DNA from: Clostridia bacterium
Lineage (GTDB): Bacteria; Bacillota_A; Clostridia; Oscillospirales; Acutalibacteraceae
Assembly (NCBI GenBank): GCA_017441045.1
Contig: JAFSAK010000103.1
Location: 1-7,388 of the forward strand
Length of the DNA stretch: 7,388 bases
Direction of reading: 5' to 3'
Below the pieces are notes generated by a model. The model saw nothing but the letters and a program-made list of their open reading frames with translations. It ran no database searches and was not told where the DNA came from. The position numbers and the translations under genes are program-made. Shown here in pieces: positions 4,907-7,388 of the stretch. Each line of letters opens with the position of its first letter. Within the stretch, counting starts at the first letter, position 1.

Positions 4907-7063
4907 ATGAAAGAGAAATTTTCAAAACGAATTTTGATGAGCGCAGTTGCCTTCTTTGGTTGTATTGCCATAGCGGTTACCGCTTTTGCTGTTCCCGCTA
5001 TCAGTGATTCGGTCAGAACGGTTACCGTAGATACCGATACGGTGATTAGCGAAAATTATCACGGTATGGGTGAAAATCTTTGGCCCGGCGCTTATTATTA
5101 CGGTATGAACGATGCATATCAAACCGTGAATGATCAGCGCACAAATACGGTTAAGGCCGCATATATGCGTATGATGTTTCTTCCTCATTGGCTTATTGAT
5201 TTAAATCTTTCCGAAGAGGAACAGCAATATAACTGGGAAAACGGTATTTATTACTGGAATAACGAGGATTTTAAAGGATTTGTAAAAAACTGCGAAACTC
5301 TTCGTGATGCAGGAACTAAAATCCAACTCAATTTCGGGGGCCGTATTCCTTTGGAAATTGCAGACTGGTATAGCATAGAGAATGTACAACTTTCAGAGGG
5401 CGGAACAAGAAGCGCGCCCAAAAATATTGATGCCTTTGCAAATGCCGTTGTAGCTACAATCTTCAAACTTAAAGAATTGGGAATAGAGGTGGAATATCTT
5501 TCTTTCCATAACGAAGTAAACGGCGGTAATTTTGAAGCGTTTTCAGATAAGCGTATTTATTGGTGCGAGGTTGTTAAAAAATCGAGTATAGCCCTTGATA
5601 AAGCGGGACTTCGCAGTATCGCTCTTAATAAAGCGGGTACCCGTAACGGCATTTATATTAACGCTACCGAACTTTCGGGTTGGGCCGATGAAGACCAGAT
5701 AATAAGCTTTATGGAGTTTGCCAAGGAGCATCTTATTGATAAGGGATATGCGGATGGTCTCGTAACCCACCATTATGTTACCAATAAGGGTTATGAAACG
5801 GTGGTTCGGCTTTCCGATGAGCTCAGAAACCATTTTCCCGATGAGGAAATACTTATTAACGAGTTTAACGGTAAAAATGCCAATAACGGCGAAAGCAACG
5901 AGCAGAGTTTCAACTTTAAAGATGATTCTATAGCTTCCATAATAACTCAGGCAAATGCGGGATTTAACGGCGGCGCCGGCTGGTTTTATTACGGTCAGTA
6001 TATTCCTTATCCCACTAACGTTACCCAGAGCGATATAGGCATTTGTCTTTGGCGCAGTCCCTCTCAAGGACTTAATCAGGTTAGTGAAACCTATGGAAAC
6101 CGAGGACTTGCAATGAGATATATTCCCAAAATGAGCAAGGTTGTAAAAACCGAAATAGATTCTGACGATATTATCGCCTCTGCTTATGTTAAGGATGACG
6201 ATTGCACGGTTTTATTATCTATAGATAAGTCGGATTCGGCGCGTAAACTTAAGGTTTATGTGGGTGAAGATTATATAGGCAGAAATTTCGGAGTTCACGT
6301 AAATAACTCCCCCGCAGATAGTGATGGGGACGGAAGTCAGGATAACCGCCTGCCCAAAAAGGATAGCGATCTTCTTCCGATCAGAAGTGAAGAATTGGTT
6401 GTGGATACAAACGGTTTTATTATATGGGATATTCCCTATGGCGAGGATATCCGCAATATGACTGTTGTTTTAACAACTATGGATGAGCAGGTTCAGGTTT
6501 CGCTCCAAAACGCAGAACTTTCTGTTATGCCTGGAGAAAGCGTTGATATTTCTGTTAAGGATGTTTTCGGCGTAGAGTGTGATGATTTTAACTTTGAAAT
6601 TTATGATTATAGCAACGTAAATGATGAAAAAGAGGATTATCAGTTTGCTTCTGCAAATACTCTTGCTTCGGTTGGTACTCTTAATCAGGGGGCAAGCGGC
6701 ATCGCCACCTTCACGGCATCCGCTAATCTTAATATTGGCGATACTGTTGCTGTTAAGATAACCCCCAATACCGCTATGTCGGATGAGATAAGCGGTTATG
6801 CTATAGCTATTATAAACATAGGTCAGTACAGACTCTATCAAACATATGAGTTTATTGACCCGCAGGTTGCCAACCCTTCTGTTCTTATAAATATAGGCCA
6901 AGAGGTCGATATTAAGGATATTATGAGCGCGCCAACACGTAGTGGTTATAAGTTTGAGGGATGGTATGAAAGCCCCGATTTCAGCGGCGAGGCAATTACC
7001 AAAACAGATGCAAACTGGAATGGTACCACTTATATCTACGGAAAATGGTCAAAAGTTGAGTAA
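4907..7063 (+). CDS. Secreted clan GH-A-like glycoside hydrolase with C-terminal Ig-like and Listeria-Bacteroides repeat domains
   Basis: The 718-residue product starts with a clear signal peptide: basic MKEKFSKR, a hydrophobic core to about residue 25, and likely cleavage after Ala28 (TAFA/VPA). The Cys at 19 does not sit in a lipobox, so it is probably not a lipoprotein. Residues of about 35-400 look like a (beta/alpha)8 barrel. SFHNEV with Glu203 fits the acid/base on strand 4, and ILINEF with Glu319 fits the nucleophile on strand 7, 116 residues later, as in clan GH-A. A beta-rich stretch follows, with an acidic DSDGDG loop (471-476) resembling a calcium site. Next is an Ig-like region (about 525-650). 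Last is a module ending GYKFEGWYESPDFSG...YGKW, typical of Listeria-Bacteroides (InlB B-type, Flg_new) repeats. I cannot name the GH family or substrate; GH30, GH39 or an unassigned family are possible. There is no LPXTG anchor or paired dockerin repeat. It overlaps the ribosome binding site of the next gene, so the two are likely co-transcribed. Confidence 0.78.
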   Translation: MKEKFSKRILMSAVAFFGCIAIAVTAFAVPAISDSVRTVTVDTDTVISENYHGMGENLWPGAYYYGMNDAYQTVNDQRTNTVKAAYMRMMFLPHWLIDLNLSEEEQQYNWENGIYYWNNEDFKGFVKNCETLRDAGTKIQLNFGGRIPLEIADWYSIENVQLSEGGTRSAPKNIDAFANAVVATIFKLKELGIEVEYLSFHNEVNGGNFEAFSDKRIYWCEVVKKSSIALDKAGLRSIALNKAGTRNGIYINATELSGWADEDQIISFMEFAKEHLIDKGYADGLVTHHYVTNKGYETVVRLSDELRNHFPDEEILINEFNGKNANNGESNEQSFNFKDDSIASIITQANAGFNGGAGWFYYGQYIPYPTNVTQSDIGICLWRSPSQGLNQVSETYGNRGLAMRYIPKMSKVVKTEIDSDDIIASAYVKDDDCTVLLSIDKSDSARKLKVYVGEDYIGRNFGVHVNNSPADSDGDGSQDNRLPKKDSDLLPIRSEELVVDTNGFIIWDIPYGEDIRNMTVVLTTMDEQVQVSLQNAELSVMPGESVDISVKDVFGVECDDFNFEIYDYSNVNDEKEDYQFASANTLASVGTLNQGASGIATFTASANLNIGDTVAVKITPNTAMSDEISGYAIAIINIGQYRLYQTYEFIDPQVANPSVLINIGQEVDIKDIMSAPTRSGYKFEGWYESPDFSGEAITKTDANWNGTTYIYGKWSKVE
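5585..5644 (+). repeat. Imperfect 30-base tandem duplication inside the hydrolase gene
   Basis: Two adjacent 30-base units (5585-5614 and 5615-5644) match at 22 of 30 positions and encode SIALDKAGLR followed by SIALNKAGTR (protein residues 227-236 and 237-246). The unit keeps the reading frame. It lies shortly after the putative acid/base Glu203, in a helix-like segment of the barrel. It may be a local duplication that lengthened a helix or loop. Confidence 0.7.
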
Positions 7064-7077
7064 AGGAGAGAAGAAAA

Positions 7078-7388
7078 ATGAAAAAATTTATAAGTAGGCA
7101 TTTAAGCGTATTTCTTTCCCTTGCTATAATTTTAGGCACAATTCTTCCTGTTCTCAGCGGTATTATAGGTGTTTCGGCGCTTTCTGATGAGGAAAATGCC
7201 ATTGCAAACCTCAAGAAAGAGTGGGAAGCGCTATCTTCTTTACATAATCCCGATATAAATCCTAACCGTTGGTGGAACGCTTCGGGTGCCGTAGGCGGCA
7301 CGGGTATGGCGGAGGGTTCTTCTTTCACAGAAACTCTCCCCGATGGCGTAGATTTGGGCGCATATTATGCCGTATTTTCGGGACTTGG
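7078..7388 (+). CDS. Exported protein of unknown function, N-terminal part (runs off the window)
   Basis: An open frame of 103 codons starts at the ATG at 7078, with AAAGGAG (7062-7068) nine bases upstream, and has no stop before the window end. It begins MKKFISRH, followed by a hydrophobic segment (about residues 9-33) and a plausible signal peptidase site after Ala34 (GVSA/LS). The mature part starts with a charged, probably helical stretch (DEENAIANLKKEWEALSSL) and then a Gly/Trp-rich region (NPNRWWNASGAVGGTG). I do not recognise the family from this fragment. The ribosome binding site overlaps the stop codon of the preceding hydrolase gene, so the two are almost certainly in one operon. 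A role in the same extracellular process, such as polysaccharide binding or breakdown, is reasonable but inferred from position only. Confidence 0.85.
   Translation, partial: MKKFISRHLSVFLSLAIILGTILPVLSGIIGVSALSDEENAIANLKKEWEALSSLHNPDINPNRWWNASGAVGGTGMAEGSSFTETLPDGVDLGAYYAVFSGL

Noticed and set aside
4961..4963. Cys19 of the hydrolase as a lipoprotein anchor
   Set aside because: The preceding residues are FFG, which do not fit the lipobox, and a good signal peptidase I site lies downstream at Ala28.
6317..6343. DSDGDGSQD segment as a dockerin (cellulosome attachment)
   Set aside because: There is only one acidic loop, without the paired 22-residue repeats and following helix; a thrombospondin-3-like calcium loop in a linker is more likely.

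Overview
This window looks like a chromosomal segment from a Gram-positive member of the Clostridia, perhaps a gut or other anaerobic fermenter. The evidence is moderate-to-low GC, strong AAGGAG ribosome binding sites, a consensus sigma-A promoter, a T-box leader, a lon-engB gene order typical of Firmicutes, and secreted proteins with Gram-positive signal peptides. All genes are on the + strand. I cannot assign genus or species from the sequence alone.

Region 1 (1-1880) is a housekeeping pair: the C-terminal half of the ATP-dependent protease Lon, then the ribosome-assembly GTPase EngB 8 bases downstream. The Lon reading frame has a TAA stop at 25-27, where the family normally has a lysine, so this copy is either broken or carries a sequence error at the window edge.

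Region 2 (1870-4604) is a self-contained asparagine module. A near-ideal promoter (TTGACA, 17 bases, TGnTATAAT) overlaps the end of engB and drives a complete T-box leader. Its specifier codon reads AAC (Asn), and its UGGC bulge fits an acceptor end with discriminator base G. The leader is followed by asnS (asparaginyl-tRNA synthetase) and asnA (ammonia-dependent asparagine synthetase). Uncharged tRNA-Asn should therefore raise both the supply of asparagine and its charging.

Region 3 (4605-4906) is intergenic. It holds two perfect small hairpins resembling a dispersed palindromic element, a strong intrinsic terminator closing the asparagine operon, and an AT-rich upstream region with two ATTGACAA copies 21 bases apart.

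Region 4 (4907-7388) begins a secreted-protein operon. The first gene encodes a signal-peptide-bearing clan GH-A-like glycoside hydrolase with Ig-like and Listeria-Bacteroides-type repeat domains at its C-terminus. The second, cut by the window end, encodes another exported protein of unknown function. I found no CRISPR array, tRNA, rRNA, transposase or phage gene.
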